Shown one piece after another: positions 14,842 to 24,829 of a DNA stretch of 64,000 nt (positions are counted from its first letter, which is position 1; the number at the start of each line of letters is the position of its first letter). The notes beneath the pieces are model-generated. The model saw only the letters and a list, made by a program, of their open reading frames with translations. It was not told the origin of the DNA and made no database searches. The stretch is taken from assembly GCF_003026355.1 (NCBI RefSeq), contig NZ_PYON01000002.1, positions 398,058 through 462,057 on the forward strand, read 5' to 3'. The position numbers and the translations under genes are program-made. Origin of the DNA: Photobacterium kishitanii (GTDB taxonomy: Bacteria; Pseudomonadota; Gammaproteobacteria; Enterobacterales; Vibrionaceae).

Positions 14842-16986
14842 ATGAAAAAATCAATTGTTGTTTGTCCCTACTGCGGTACTGGGTGCAAACTAAAGTTGGT
14901 TGTCGAAAATAACAAAGTCGTGGCAGCAGAACCAGCAATGGGTCGCACCAATGAAGGCCAACTTTGTTTGAAAGGCTACTATGGTTGGGATTTTCTCAAC
15001 GATACCAACTTATTAACACCACGCCTAAAGCAACCAATGATTCGCCGTACACGTGAATCAGCCTTAGAAGCCGTGTCTTGGGATGAAGCTATTCAATTTG
15101 CCGGCGATAAGCTAATGGCAATTAAAAAGCAATATGGTCCAGACGCGATAATGACAACAGGTTCAGCCCGCGGTCCGGGTAACGAAGCCAACTATGTGAT
15201 GCAAAAACTCGCAAGGGCGGTGATCGGAACCAACAATGTTGACCACTGTGCTAGGGTGTGACACGCACCATCAGTCTCCGGTCTGGAGACAACAGTAGGT
15301 AATGGCGCAATGAGTAACGCTATTCCCGAAATTCAACTTACTAAATGCTTACTCATTTTCGGTTACAACGCGGCTGATTCTCATCCAGTTGTAGCAAGAC
15401 ATATTCTTAAAGCCCGTGCAAATGGCGCTAAGATTATTGTATGTGACCCACGTAAGATTGAATCTGCGCGTGTTGCTGATCAGTGGTTAGCGTTGAATAA
15501 CGGCTCGAACATGGCACTCGTTAATGCGTTAGCGAATGTGATTATCGAAGAAAATTTATACGATAAGTCTTTCGTAGAAAATAATACTGAAGGTTTTGCA
15601 GAGTTCCGTGAAATTGTTTCACGCTATGCACCAGAAACAGTAGAAGAAGTAACCGGTCTTAAAGCAGCTGATATCCGTATGGCTGCACGTACTTATGCTG
15701 CAGCACCAGAAGCCATGATTTTATGGGGTATGGGTGTTACTCAGTACGGTCAAGCGGTTGATGTGGTTCGTGGTTTAGCTGGCCTTGCATTGCTAACCGG
15801 TAACTTTGGTCGTCCAGGTGTAGGTTGTGGTCCGGTTCGTGGTCAAAACAACGTTCAAGGTACCTGTGATATGGGTATGTTGCCGCACCAGTTCCCTGGT
15901 TATCAGGATGTAACGGTTGACGCAAACCGCGAAAAGTTTGAAAAAGCGTGGGGTGTTGAACTTTCAGGTAAGCCGGGTTACCGCTTAACTGAAGTTGGCC
16001 ACAAAGCTGATGAGGGTATTTGTAAAGCGTTCTATATCTTCGGTGAAGATCCAGCACAAACTGAAGCTGATCTCGCTGCAATGCGTGCCACTATGCGCAA
16101 GATGGAATTGGTTATCGTACAAGATATCTTCATGACCCAAACCGCTGAATTTGCTGATGTGATTTTCCCTGCAACGAGTTGGGGCGAACATGAAGGTGTT
16201 TACAGTAGTGCGGACCGCGGTTTCCAACGCTTTTATAAAGCAGTGACTCCAACCGGTGATGTGAAGCCTGACTGGGAAATCTTTAGTTTGTTAGCAACGT
16301 ACATGGGTTACCCGATGTCGTATAACAATACTCAAGAAATCTGGGATGAGTTACGCGAGTTATGCCCTCTTTATACGGGCGCTACTTACGAGAAAATGGC
16401 TGATCTAAAATCTGTGCAATGGCCTTGTCCGACTGAAGACCATCCTGGTACATCGTACCTATTTGAAGGTAATAAGTTTACAACACCTTCAGGTAAAGGG
16501 ATGTTTATTGGTGCTGATTGGCGTCCGCCACTAGAGCAGCCTGATGCAGATTACCCGTTAGTGTTGTCAACGGTGCGCGAGGTAGGTCACTACTCTTGTC
16601 GTTCTATGACAGGTAACTGTTCTGCACTACAAACCTTGGCTGATGAACCAGGTTATGTGCAAATGTACCCAGATGATGCCAAAGCATTGGGGATCGATGA
16701 TCAACAATTAGTTTGGGTATCTTCTCGTCGTGGTAAAGTTATCTCACGTGCTAACTATAATGATCGCGTTAACAAAGGTGTGGTTTACATGACATACCAG
16801 TGGTGGATTGGTGCATGTAACGAATTAACCATTGAACATGTTGATCCTATTTCAAGTACGCCTGAATTTAAATATTGTGCTGTTAAAGTAGAAAATATTG
16901 ATGATCAGTCTTGGGCTGAAAATTATGTACAAACAGAGTACAGTAATTTGAAAGCACGCTTGAAGAACCATGTTGCTAATGCGTAA
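14842..16986 (+). CDS. fdhF: Formate dehydrogenase H, selenocysteine-containing (in-frame UGA at codon 140)
   Basis: FdhF oxidises formate to CO2 in the FHL complex using molybdenum-bis-MGD, selenocysteine and one 4Fe-4S cluster. It is a single 714-residue gene interrupted only by TGA at 15259-15261, codon 140, the same position as Sec140 of E. coli FdhF (715 residues). The context CARV-U-HAPSVSG supports selenocysteine. Cluster ligands are C8, C11, C15 and C42. The molybdopterin signature GPVRGQNNVQGTCDMG lies in the middle third, and a C-terminal dinucleotide-binding domain begins near PLVLSTVREVGHY. The ATG at 14842 follows an AAGG site. An automated caller would split this into two genes or call it a pseudogene, which would be wrong. 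Confidence 0.97.
15259..15297 (+). promoter_or_regulatory. Bacterial SECIS element in fdhF
   Basis: Directly after the UGA, GTCTCC (15274-15279) pairs perfectly with GGAGAC (15285-15290) around a GGTCT loop. The E. coli fdhF SECIS also displays GGUCU in the apical loop at the same distance from the UGA, and SelB recognises that loop. Confidence 0.9.
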
Positions 16987-17049
16987 TTATATTATTTAAA
17001 TAAGACCTATTAAGGTTTGTATTTAATATATAGCTGCATAAATGAAAAT

Positions 17050-17094
17050 AAGGTTTCCAAGATAAAATGTTGCTTATTTTTATCTTGGTGCCTT
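17050..17094 (+). terminator. Hairpin after fdhF, probable terminator
   Basis: CCAAGATAAAA (17057-17067) pairs with its complement at 17078-17088, and outer AAGG/CCTT (17050-17053 and 17091-17094) lengthens the stem. There is no good T-run, so termination efficiency is uncertain. The rest of the 320-base gap is AT-rich. Confidence 0.5.
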
Positions 17095-17198
17095 ATGTTA
17101 TTTATTATATAAATAACTATCTTAATTTATTTTTTAGCTCAAAAACTTGGTAATATTGTTACTTTTATTTTAGTGATGCTATTGTTAATAATTATTGA

Positions 17199-17212
17199 TT
17201 GATATGGATCAA
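17199..17212 (+). promoter_or_regulatory. FNR-type box upstream of fhlA
   Basis: TTGATATGGATCAA is a perfect TTGAT-N4-ATCAA palindrome centred about 100 bases before the fhlA start. A possible -10 (TATAAC, 17242-17247) would put the box near -48.5; if transcription starts at 17247 it would be at -41.5. The box is clear, but the exact promoter is not. Confidence 0.6.
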
Positions 17213-17305
17213 TACTTAGTTATTAAAATACTTGAGAATTGTATAACAAATGCTTGAGTTATTATTCACGATTTTAGTCATATTATCAGCAAGAGTTAAT
17301 GTCGT

Positions 17306-19366
17306 ATGGAAAACTTTGAAAGCGATTTAATGATTTTTTCTAAGGCATTATTGTCTATCAATGATATATCGGGTGTAATAAATTTTCTAAATAATGAAAG
17401 TTTGTTATTTATCGATGCTGATCGTGTTAATATTATTTTAAAAGATGATATAAATGCTCAATCAATTCTATATTATCAAGATGCAGATAAAAACTTCCAA
17501 CGCTATGATTATTCTGAAGATAATTTGAGTCTTCATCACGTAGTGTCGTGTGAATATAGTCATTATATTAATGGCGAAGAACTTTATCGAACATTTCCTC
17601 AATTATCTCTTCATCCGGCATACACTAATATTCAAACTTACTGTAAAATACCGCTGCTAATAGCGAATCAACAGTTGGGTGCGATTGAGTATATTAATCT
17701 TCGCTTACCAAGTTACGATGATGTAGAAAAACAATTTAAGTTGTTCAATAATATGGTTGCAGCAATGATCGAACATATTCTTGAGCATCAAATTGCCTCA
17801 TCATTAACGCAACAATTAAGTAACGAACATAAAAACTACCAATTTTTAGTTGATATTACTAATGCTGTTATTAATCAGAGTTCAAAAAAAGAGCTAATTG
17901 GATCACTATTACACTTTTTATATCAACGTTTTGGGATGAATGAATTATCAATCATACAATCTCAAGATGGCCATTATAATCAATATTCTGGTGGTGATAT
18001 TGAAGGTGAAATTGATTATCAATGTCATTTCTTTACCGATGACAGCATGATTAAAAATGCCGTTGAAAATAATAAAGCGGTTATTTTAACAGCGGCTGAT
18101 ATTTATAAATTAAGACGGGATGATAACAGTCCTTACTTTTCAGCATTGGCTAAAAGTGCCTGTGTTATGCCGATGATATTTCGTGGGGTAACTATTGGTT
18201 ATATCTGCTATGTCAAAGCAGTAGAAACACAATTTGAGCCAAGTGAAATTGAATTATTTAAACAAATATCAGCACGTGTTGCATTAGCGATGCACAGTAT
18301 CAAAGTACATCAATCAGCAACACCACACCGATCTCAAACTAAGTTTATCAGTGTTGAAGATAGCTATGATGAACATGCTATTTTCGATGACATTATTAGC
18401 CAAAGTGAAGTAATGAATAAAGTCCTAGAGCAAGTTGCATTAGTCGCAAGTTGTGATAGTACGGTATTGATTTTAGGTGAATCAGGTACGGGTAAAGAAT
18501 TGATTGCACGTGCAATTCATAAAATGAGCCATCGCAGTAAAACTGAGATGGTAAAAATGAACTGTGCAGCAATACCTAGTGGTTTATTTGAAAGTGAATT
18601 ATTTGGCCATGAACGTGGCGCATTTACTGGTGCGGTTACTCAACGTGTCGGTCGATTTGAACAAGCACATAAAGGCACTCTCTTTCTTGATGAAATTGGT
18701 GATATGCCGTTGGAATTACAACCTAAATTGTTACGTGCTTTGCAAGAAAATGAAATTGAGCGCGTAGGTAAAAATCAGCTAATCAGTGTTGATGTACGGA
18801 TTGTGGTTGCTACCAATGTCAATTTATTGCAAATGGTACAGCAGAAACAATTTCGTAATGATTTGTATTACCGATTAAATGTATTTCCAATTGAAATTCC
18901 GCCGTTACGTGAACGAGCAGAAGATATTCCATTATTGGTTAAGCACTTTACGCGTGAATTAGCCAAGAAAATGGGAAAAACGATTACCTCTATTGCTGCG
19001 GAAGATATGGCAATTATGCAGCAATTTTCATGGCCAGGTAATGTACGTGAATTGCGTAATGTGATTGAACGTTCTGTCATTTTAACTCGCGGTCAGGTGC
19101 TAAATGTGCCAACCCAAGAGTTGGTGTCATTGCCACCAATATTAGCCAATACGCCAGCCGAGCAAGTTGAGCCTCAGGCGGTGCAATCAAGTAGCGTTAA
19201 GTCGGCACCGATTGTGATTGATCGACAGATGATCATAGATGCTTTAATAAGCTGTCATGGCGTTATTGCGGGGCCTAATGGTGTCGCCAATCAATTAGGA
19301 CTAAAACGAACCACATTATTGTCTCGAATGCAAAAAATGGGTTTGAATAGCCAAGATTATCGCTAA
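17306..19366 (+). CDS. fhlA: Formate hydrogenlyase transcriptional activator FhlA (sigma-54-dependent)
   Basis: FhlA senses formate and activates sigma-54 RNA polymerase at FHL promoters. The 686-residue protein (E. coli 692) has two GAF-like sensory domains (about residues 1-160 and 175-345), then an AAA+ domain with Walker A GESGTGKE (391-398), the sigma-54-contact loop GAFTGA (438-443) and Walker B-like GTLFLDEIGD, and a C-terminal Fis-type helix-turn-helix (GVANQLGLKRTTLLSRMQKM). It is transcribed in the same direction as its presumed targets, the promoters at 6290 and 14159, which carry TGTCGA enhancer clusters. An FNR-type box lies upstream. Confidence 0.94.
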   Translation: MENFESDLMIFSKALLSINDISGVINFLNNESLLFIDADRVNIILKDDINAQSILYYQDADKNFQRYDYSEDNLSLHHVVSCEYSHYINGEELYRTFPQLSLHPAYTNIQTYCKIPLLIANQQLGAIEYINLRLPSYDDVEKQFKLFNNMVAAMIEHILEHQIASSLTQQLSNEHKNYQFLVDITNAVINQSSKKELIGSLLHFLYQRFGMNELSIIQSQDGHYNQYSGGDIEGEIDYQCHFFTDDSMIKNAVENNKAVILTAADIYKLRRDDNSPYFSALAKSACVMPMIFRGVTIGYICYVKAVETQFEPSEIELFKQISARVALAMHSIKVHQSATPHRSQTKFISVEDSYDEHAIFDDIISQSEVMNKVLEQVALVASCDSTVLILGESGTGKELIARAIHKMSHRSKTEMVKMNCAAIPSGLFESELFGHERGAFTGAVTQRVGRFEQAHKGTLFLDEIGDMPLELQPKLLRALQENEIERVGKNQLISVDVRIVVATNVNLLQMVQQKQFRNDLYYRLNVFPIEIPPLRERAEDIPLLVKHFTRELAKKMGKTITSIAAEDMAIMQQFSWPGNVRELRNVIERSVILTRGQVLNVPTQELVSLPPILANTPAEQVEPQAVQSSSVKSAPIVIDRQMIIDALISCHGVIAGPNGVANQLGLKRTTLLSRMQKMGLNSQDYR

Positions 19367-19424
19367 TTTAACTGAATGTTTAACCAACGCAGTGAATGTC
19401 GTAATAAATAAGTAAAGGAAAAAA

Positions 19425-20258
19425 ATGTTGTCCACTTTAGAAGCGTTACCGGAATCGATATTTTGTAATGCAAGCGAGCGTTCTATTGTACGTTATCGCA
19501 AGGGCAAAAGTGATTGCTGTGAACTTGATTACATCATTGAAGAAACGCCGGTTGCGATTGCTTTTAATGGTGTTGCTTACACCGTAATGATGTGTACGCC
19601 AAATGACTTAGAACAGTTTGCGATTGGGTTTTCGTTATCGGAAGGGATCATCGATCACCATCGTGATATTCACGATATTGAAATGACGCCAACGTGTGAT
19701 GGGATAAATATTGATGTCACGATAGCTAACCGTTGTGTTGCTCGTTTACAGCAAAAACGTCGTTCACTCGCAGGACTGACAGGTTGTGGTATCTGTGGTG
19801 AAGAAAAATTAGAAACGGTATGTCGAGCATTGGCGCCAGTACCTTCATCAGTGACGTTTGATCTAAGTTATCTTGATCCTGTATTGCAACAATTATTACG
19901 TAAACAGCAATTAAACCAGTTAACAGGATCTGCTCATGCGGCGATATACATTGATAATCAAGGTCAAGTTGCCGCAATTTTTGAAGATGTAGGTCGTCAT
20001 ATTGCATTAGATAAATTAGTGGGTTGTATTCATCAACGCCAGTTAAAAGGTGGCGCAGTATTAGTTACGAGTCGCGCTAGTTTTGAAATGGTTCAAAAAG
20101 CTGCAGCCGCTGGGGTTGAAGTGCTGCTTGCTATTTCATCAGCCACTAAAATGGCGGTTGATTTGGCTGAAAAACTTAATCTGACGTTATTAGGTCATTG
20201 TCGTAATGGTCGTGCAGATGCTTATGCGCATCCTGAACGCATTACAGGGATGATTTAA
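19425..20258 (+). CDS. fdhD: Formate dehydrogenase accessory sulfurtransferase FdhD
   Basis: FdhD passes sulfur from IscS to the molybdenum cofactor so that formate dehydrogenases become active. The 277-residue product has the functional cysteine pair GCGICG, whose cysteines fall at residues 121 and 124, the same numbering as in E. coli FdhD. Family blocks EETPVAIAFNG, NDLEQFAIGFSLSEGII, TGSAHAA and FEDVGRHIALDKLVG are all present. The start ATG follows an AAAGGA site. It lies 58 bases after fhlA with no obvious promoter, so the two may be cotranscribed. Its likely client is the FdhF encoded upstream. Confidence 0.95.
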   Translation: MLSTLEALPESIFCNASERSIVRYRKGKSDCCELDYIIEETPVAIAFNGVAYTVMMCTPNDLEQFAIGFSLSEGIIDHHRDIHDIEMTPTCDGINIDVTIANRCVARLQQKRRSLAGLTGCGICGEEKLETVCRALAPVPSSVTFDLSYLDPVLQQLLRKQQLNQLTGSAHAAIYIDNQGQVAAIFEDVGRHIALDKLVGCIHQRQLKGGAVLVTSRASFEMVQKAAAAGVEVLLAISSATKMAVDLAEKLNLTLLGHCRNGRADAYAHPERITGMI

Positions 20259-20325
20259 TCACGCTTAGGTATTGAATTTAATATTAATAAGTAAGTCTCT
20301 CTTAATTACTTATTAGTAATAAATC

Positions 20326-20345
20326 ACCCGTTAAGTCGGGTTTTC
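20326..20345 (+). terminator. Terminator after fdhD
   Basis: ACCCG (20326-20330) pairs with CGGGT (20337-20341) and runs into T4. A weaker A/T-rich inverted repeat (AATAAGTAA, 20286-20294, with 20306-20314) lies just before it. Confidence 0.6.
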
Positions 20346-20372
20346 ATTCTATTACACTAAGGATAAAAATAA

Positions 20373-20960
20373 ATGAAATTTAAACATATTGTTGCCGGTG
20401 CGCTTACTCTTTTTTCACCTCTCGTTTTAGCACACCCAGGTCACATTGGTCCTCATACTTCTACTGGATTTATGACAGGTTTTGTACATCCATTTACTGG
20501 TCTTGATCACCTATCTGTAATGATCGGTGTTGGTCTATTGGCTGCCTTGATGGGCGGAAAAGCCGTATCACGCTTACCAATGGCATTTATTGGCATTATG
20601 GTTGTTGGCGGCGCCTTAGGTGTTGCTGGAATGGTACTGCCTGGCATTGAAATGGGTATTGCGTTATCAGTGATTGGTATGGGTGCAATGTTATTGGCTG
20701 GTGGTCGTATGTCTGAAAAATTGGCAACAGGTCTAGTTATGGCATTCGCCTTATTCCACGGTATGGCACATGGTATGGAAATGCCTCTTGACGCGCAAGC
20801 AATGGAATATTTTATCGGGTTTGTTCTAGCAACCGCAATCTTACACGTAGCAGGTATTGCTTTAGGTAAGTTAGTTATGACATCAGCAGTGAACCAACGT
20901 GTTATGCGTGTGGTTGGGATTGTTATGGCAGCCTTTGGTGGCATATTAATGCTGTCTTAA
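20373..20960 (+). CDS. hupE: HupE/UreJ family nickel permease
   Basis: HupE/UreJ proteins are small nickel transporters linked to hydrogenase and urease genes. The 195-residue product has an N-terminal signal-like segment ending at LVLAHPGHIG, and the nickel motif HPFTGLDHLSVMIGVGLLA near residues 35-53. A second His-rich motif, FALFHGMAHGMEM, follows. About six membrane helices are predicted by eye. It sits between fdhD and hypF, so it probably feeds nickel to HypA/HypB for hydrogenase-3. An AAGGA site precedes the ATG, and hypF starts 18 bases after its stop. Confidence 0.9.
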   Translation: MKFKHIVAGALTLFSPLVLAHPGHIGPHTSTGFMTGFVHPFTGLDHLSVMIGVGLLAALMGGKAVSRLPMAFIGIMVVGGALGVAGMVLPGIEMGIALSVIGMGAMLLAGGRMSEKLATGLVMAFALFHGMAHGMEMPLDAQAMEYFIGFVLATAILHVAGIALGKLVMTSAVNQRVMRVVGIVMAAFGGILMLS

Positions 20961-20978
20961 TTTAGCTGGATAATTGCA

Positions 20979-23393
20979 GTGAACGACAACTTTGCACGAC
21001 AATATATTCATATTACCGGCATTGTACAAGGGGTCGGTTTTCGCCCCTTTGTCTACCAACTAGCGCTGCAATATGCGTTAGTTGGCTGGGTAATTAATGA
21101 TTCGGAAGGGGTGAAAATAGATGTTCAGGGTAATACTGATAACCTTGAGCAATTTATCATCGATCTTCAACAGCAAGCACCGCCTTTAAGCCGTATTGAT
21201 CACATGACGGTCACAGTAGTATCGTTGTGGTTAGCTGCTGAAAAACCTGCTCTATTTACGATCGAGAAAAGTCAGCACTGTGATAGTACCACTGTATGTA
21301 TTTCTCCCGATCAAGGGCTTTGTAATGCTTGTAAACAAGACATTGCCAATCCTACCTCGCGTTATTATCAATATCCTTTTACCAACTGTACCCATTGCGG
21401 TCCTCGTTATAGCATTACGCGTGCTTTGCCTTATGACAGAGCAACCACCAGTATGAACAGTTTCGCATTGTGTAGCGATTGCCAGCAAGCGTATCAGAAT
21501 CCACTTGATCGTCGTTATCATGCTCAGCCAATAAGTTGTGCTATTTGTGGTCCGTGGACTCGGTTGATTGATTATAGTCATAATCATACATTTCTATCAG
21601 CGACGGTAAGTGATAAGACGGAGTTAACACAACAAGCGGCAATAATAGAATTAGCTAGACGTCTTCAAGCTGGCGCAGTGGTTGCTATTAAAGGGGTAGG
21701 CGGTTTTCATCTTGTTTGTGATGGCACTAACGCTAAAGCTGTCACACAATTACGGCATATTAAACATCGCCAACAAAAGCCATTAGCGGTGATGGTTGCT
21801 GATATTGAAACAGCGCAGCAATTAGTGATCGGTGAGTCGATTGAGTGGCAAGCTTTAGAGTCTCAAGCTCGACCGATTGTATTAATGCAGAAGTCACCCC
21901 CTGTGACAGAAAACCAGGTAAAGATTCCTCGTCTTGCAGTGAATGTTGCGCCAAATGTGCCTTATTTAGGAGTAATGCTGCCTTATACACCACTGCATTA
22001 TTTATTGTTTACCGCATTAGCTGAAGTTAACGCAACCGCAGTGCTCGTTATGACCAGTGCTAACGTGTCGGGAATGCCGATAGCAACTGACGTTCAGCAA
22101 GTCGAACAGCAATTTTCAGGTTCGATTAATTGTGTGCTTGATCATAATCGTCCAATTGTTCATGCCTGTGATGACAGTGTCGTGCATTACGCTGGTGGTA
22201 AAATACGAACTTTACGTATGGCGCGTGGTTATGCACCTTATAGTCAATTTGGCTATCAAGCGAAAACGATCACTTTAGCATTAGGCGCGCAACAAAAATC
22301 AACGATAGCGTTAGCGTTACCTAAACAGTGGGTATTATCGCCTTATATTGGTGATCTTAATAACCTTGATACCGAACAACGTTATCAGCAAACAGTCGCT
22401 GATCTTCAAGCGCTATATCATGTTACAGCACCACAAATTGTCTGTGATAAACACGCTAATTACCATTCAACGGCCTTTGCAAAACAGCGGGTGATAGACT
22501 CTAAAAGGCCGTTAAATTTACTTCAAGTTCAGCATCATCATGCACATATCTTAGCTGTAATGGCGGAATTTAATCTTACTAAACCGGTACTTGGTTTTAC
22601 CTTTGACGGCACAGGGTGGGGCGATGATGATACGGTGTGGGGCGGCGAGGTACTATTAGCATCCTGTGCTGATTATCAACGTATTGGTCATTTACGCCCT
22701 TTTCGCCTTATTGGGGGAGAACAAGCGATAAAAGAGCCTGCGCGGTTATTACTGGCAATGTTACTTGAGTGCTATGCGTTAGATGATATCAAAGCGATGC
22801 AGCTGAGTGCTTTTTCTGCTTGGAGTGAGGCACATTTTAATAACCTGTATCAGTTATGGCAAAGTGGCAGTCGTTCTCCGTATACATCCTCGATGGGACG
22901 GCTTATTGATGCTTGGGCTTGTTTATTAGGGCTGGTGGATAAGGTTAATTATGACGGTCAATGTGGGTTGTTATTAGAACAAGCCGCTGAACAGGATATC
23001 TATCATATCCCGTTATCGTTTCAGATGACTGCCGATGGGATTATTGATTGGCAGCCTCTGTTTGCACACGTATTGCCGCTTGTTGGTGAGATAAATGATG
23101 ATAAACGTCAAACATGGATTAATAGTTTAGCTCACGGTGTTTTGATGGCAATTGCAAAAATGATTGTCACTATCGCTAAACAGCATCCTAATCATGCTGT
23201 TGTACTCGGTGGTGGTGTGTTTCAAAACCGCGTACTAGTCAATAAAATTTATCATCAATTTTCAGAATTGTCACAGTCACTTTATTGTGGTGAAAAATTG
23301 CCTTCAAACGATGGAGCTATTGCTGCTGGTCAGTTGTGGTATGCGCTGCACCACCATCATATCAATCCAACGATCAAATCTCAGGAACCGTAA
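20979..23393 (+). CDS. hypF: Carbamoyltransferase HypF (hydrogenase maturation)
   Basis: HypF makes the carbamoyl-derived cyanide precursor for the iron of [NiFe] hydrogenases. The 804-residue protein has the full domain order: an N-terminal acylphosphatase domain (GIVQGVGFRPFVY), a double zinc-finger region with CxxC pairs (CNAC, CTHCGPRYS, CSDC, CAIC), a YrdC-like domain (about residues 215-400), and a Kae1/TobZ-like carbamoyltransferase domain with HHHAHI and GFTFDGTGWGDDDTVWGGE. The start is GTG at 20979, giving the family N-terminus; ATG alternatives would truncate the acylphosphatase domain. hypA starts 2 bases after the stop. Confidence 0.96.
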   Translation: MNDNFARQYIHITGIVQGVGFRPFVYQLALQYALVGWVINDSEGVKIDVQGNTDNLEQFIIDLQQQAPPLSRIDHMTVTVVSLWLAAEKPALFTIEKSQHCDSTTVCISPDQGLCNACKQDIANPTSRYYQYPFTNCTHCGPRYSITRALPYDRATTSMNSFALCSDCQQAYQNPLDRRYHAQPISCAICGPWTRLIDYSHNHTFLSATVSDKTELTQQAAIIELARRLQAGAVVAIKGVGGFHLVCDGTNAKAVTQLRHIKHRQQKPLAVMVADIETAQQLVIGESIEWQALESQARPIVLMQKSPPVTENQVKIPRLAVNVAPNVPYLGVMLPYTPLHYLLFTALAEVNATAVLVMTSANVSGMPIATDVQQVEQQFSGSINCVLDHNRPIVHACDDSVVHYAGGKIRTLRMARGYAPYSQFGYQAKTITLALGAQQKSTIALALPKQWVLSPYIGDLNNLDTEQRYQQTVADLQALYHVTAPQIVCDKHANYHSTAFAKQRVIDSKRPLNLLQVQHHHAHILAVMAEFNLTKPVLGFTFDGTGWGDDDTVWGGEVLLASCADYQRIGHLRPFRLIGGEQAIKEPARLLLAMLLECYALDDIKAMQLSAFSAWSEAHFNNLYQLWQSGSRSPYTSSMGRLIDAWACLLGLVDKVNYDGQCGLLLEQAAEQDIYHIPLSFQMTADGIIDWQPLFAHVLPLVGEINDDKRQTWINSLAHGVLMAIAKMIVTIAKQHPNHAVVLGGGVFQNRVLVNKIYHQFSELSQSLYCGEKLPSNDGAIAAGQLWYALHHHHINPTIKSQEP

Positions 23394-23395
23394 TA

Positions 23396-23737
23396 ATGCA
23401 TGAATTATCATTGAGTATAAATACGGTTGATACCGTGGTTGAACAAGCTAAAAAACAAGGCTTTAGTCGCGTGACAAGCGTGACATTAGCCATTGGTACA
23501 CTGTCATGTATTGAACCTCAGGCATTGGCAACAGGGTTCGAATTTGCTAGCCGTGGCACCATTGCAGAAGATGCCCAACTGAAGATTGAATCTGTTGCGG
23601 CTCGTGTTTGGTGCTTAGACTGTCAGCAACATGTAGAAATTCCAGAGCGTGGTGTGAGTTGTCCACGTTGTCATGGTTATCAACTTAAAGTTGAAGCTGG
23701 AGACGAATTAATGATTAAACATATCGAGGTTGAATAA
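23396..23737 (+). CDS. hypA: Hydrogenase nickel chaperone HypA
   Basis: HypA is a zinc-containing nickel chaperone that loads nickel into the hydrogenase large subunit. I place the start at ATG 23396, because it yields MHELSLS, whose His2 is the nickel ligand of the family; the frame stays open further upstream inside hypF. The 113-residue product carries the zinc site as [10 protein letters not shown]...CPRC near residues 73-93. It follows hypF by two bases and is followed by hypB one base after its stop, so all three are one operon. Confidence 0.95.
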   Translation: MHELSLSINTVDTVVEQAKKQGFSRVTSVTLAIGTLSCIEPQALATGFEFASRGTIAEDAQLKIESVAARVWCLDCQQHVEIPERGVSCPRCHGYQLKVEAGDELMIKHIEVE

Positions 23738-23738
23738 T

Positions 23739-24800
23739 ATGTGTAATGTATGCGGTTGCGGCGATAGCCGAATTGAAGGTCATTCTCATGGCCATCATGA
23801 CCACGACCATGATGGCCACCATCATCATGAACATCCACACCAGCATAATGACCATCATCACCCTGCTGCAGAGAGGCCGCAATCGGTTGTGATCCATCAT
23901 CATTATCACCACCAAGGTGATGTTCATCATCATGTTCATTATACTTTGCCAGCAGGCGCCTTGCCTCAGCAAGCAACGCATGGACATCATCATGAGCATG
24001 AAACCAATCATGCGCACGCACATTCACACGATCATGCTCACCATGGCGACAATCATCATGCGCAGCATCAACCAGAGCGTTTAGATACGGGTGATTTACA
24101 TTATGGTAAAGGTGAGGCTGAAGTGCATGTTGCCGGTGTATCACAGCGCCAGTTATTAACATTAGAGATGGATATATTAGGTAACAATAACCATCTTGCA
24201 GCACATAATCGCGAGCACTTTATTGCAAATCGTCAGTTAGTGCTTAATTTAGTCTCAAGTCCTGGCTCGGGTAAAACAACCTTACTAACCGAAACGCTGA
24301 TGAAATTAAAAGATCATTGTGCTTGCGCGGTGATCGAGGGTGATCAACAAACCAGTAATGACGCAGATCGTATTCGAGCAACAACGGTGCCTGCAATTCA
24401 AGTTAATACTGGTAAAGGTTGTCATCTTGACGCACAAATGATCCATGATGCTTATCATCAACTAGCGATTAATGAACCTGGATTTTTGTTTATTGAAAAT
24501 GTGGGCAACTTAGTGTGTCCTGCTAGCTTTGATCTTGGTGAAGCTTCAAAAGTGGCAATTTTATCTGTGACTGAAGGTGAGGATAAACCGCTTAAGTACC
24601 CAAATATGTTTGCAGCGGCTGATCTAATGATCATTAATAAAGTTGATTTACTGCCTTATGTTGATGTTAATATAGAAGATTGCATCACTAATGCACGTAA
24701 AGTGAACCCTACAATCCAAGTGATTAAGCTGTCAGCTAAAACGGGTGAAGGCATGGATGCATGGATTAACTGGCTAAATGAAAATAGACAGCAACTGTAG
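23739..24800 (+). CDS. hypB: Hydrogenase nickel incorporation GTPase HypB with very long His-rich N-terminus
   Basis: HypB is the GTPase that works with HypA to insert nickel. The N-terminus has the high-affinity metal motif [10 protein letters not shown] histidine-rich region of roughly 100 residues follows (about residues 13-110), with repeated HH and HD runs that can store nickel, as in HypB of Bradyrhizobium. The GTPase core has P-loop PGSGKT (175-180), [13 protein letters not shown], and NKVDLL. The length is 353 residues, well above the 290 of E. coli HypB, the difference being the His region. The ATG at 23739 has a GAGGT Shine-Dalgarno. Confidence 0.96.
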   Translation: MCNVCGCGDSRIEGHSHGHHDHDHDGHHHHEHPHQHNDHHHPAAERPQSVVIHHHYHHQGDVHHHVHYTLPAGALPQQATHGHHHEHETNHAHAHSHDHAHHGDNHHAQHQPERLDTGDLHYGKGEAEVHVAGVSQRQLLTLEMDILGNNNHLAAHNREHFIANRQLVLNLVSSPGSGKTTLLTETLMKLKDHCACAVIEGDQQTSNDADRIRATTVPAIQVNTGKGCHLDAQMIHDAYHQLAINEPGFLFIENVGNLVCPASFDLGEASKVAILSVTEGEDKPLKYPNMFAAADLMIINKVDLLPYVDVNIEDCITNARKVNPTIQVIKLSAKTGEGMDAWINWLNENRQQL

Positions 24801-24829
24801 TTAATTACTACATTTTGGTCGTTATTAAT

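Noticed and set aside
15259..15261. In-frame stop making fdhF look like a broken gene.
   Set aside because: Codon 140, the conserved CARV-U-HAPS context and the SECIS hairpin show that the UGA encodes selenocysteine.
20507..20944. A 145-residue frame opposite hupE.
   Set aside because: It mirrors the hydrophobic hupE codons and has no ribosome-binding site or family resemblance.
23680..24204. A His-rich frame of 174 residues opposite hypB.
   Set aside because: It is the antisense of the His-rich hypB codons, and the real HypB is clear.
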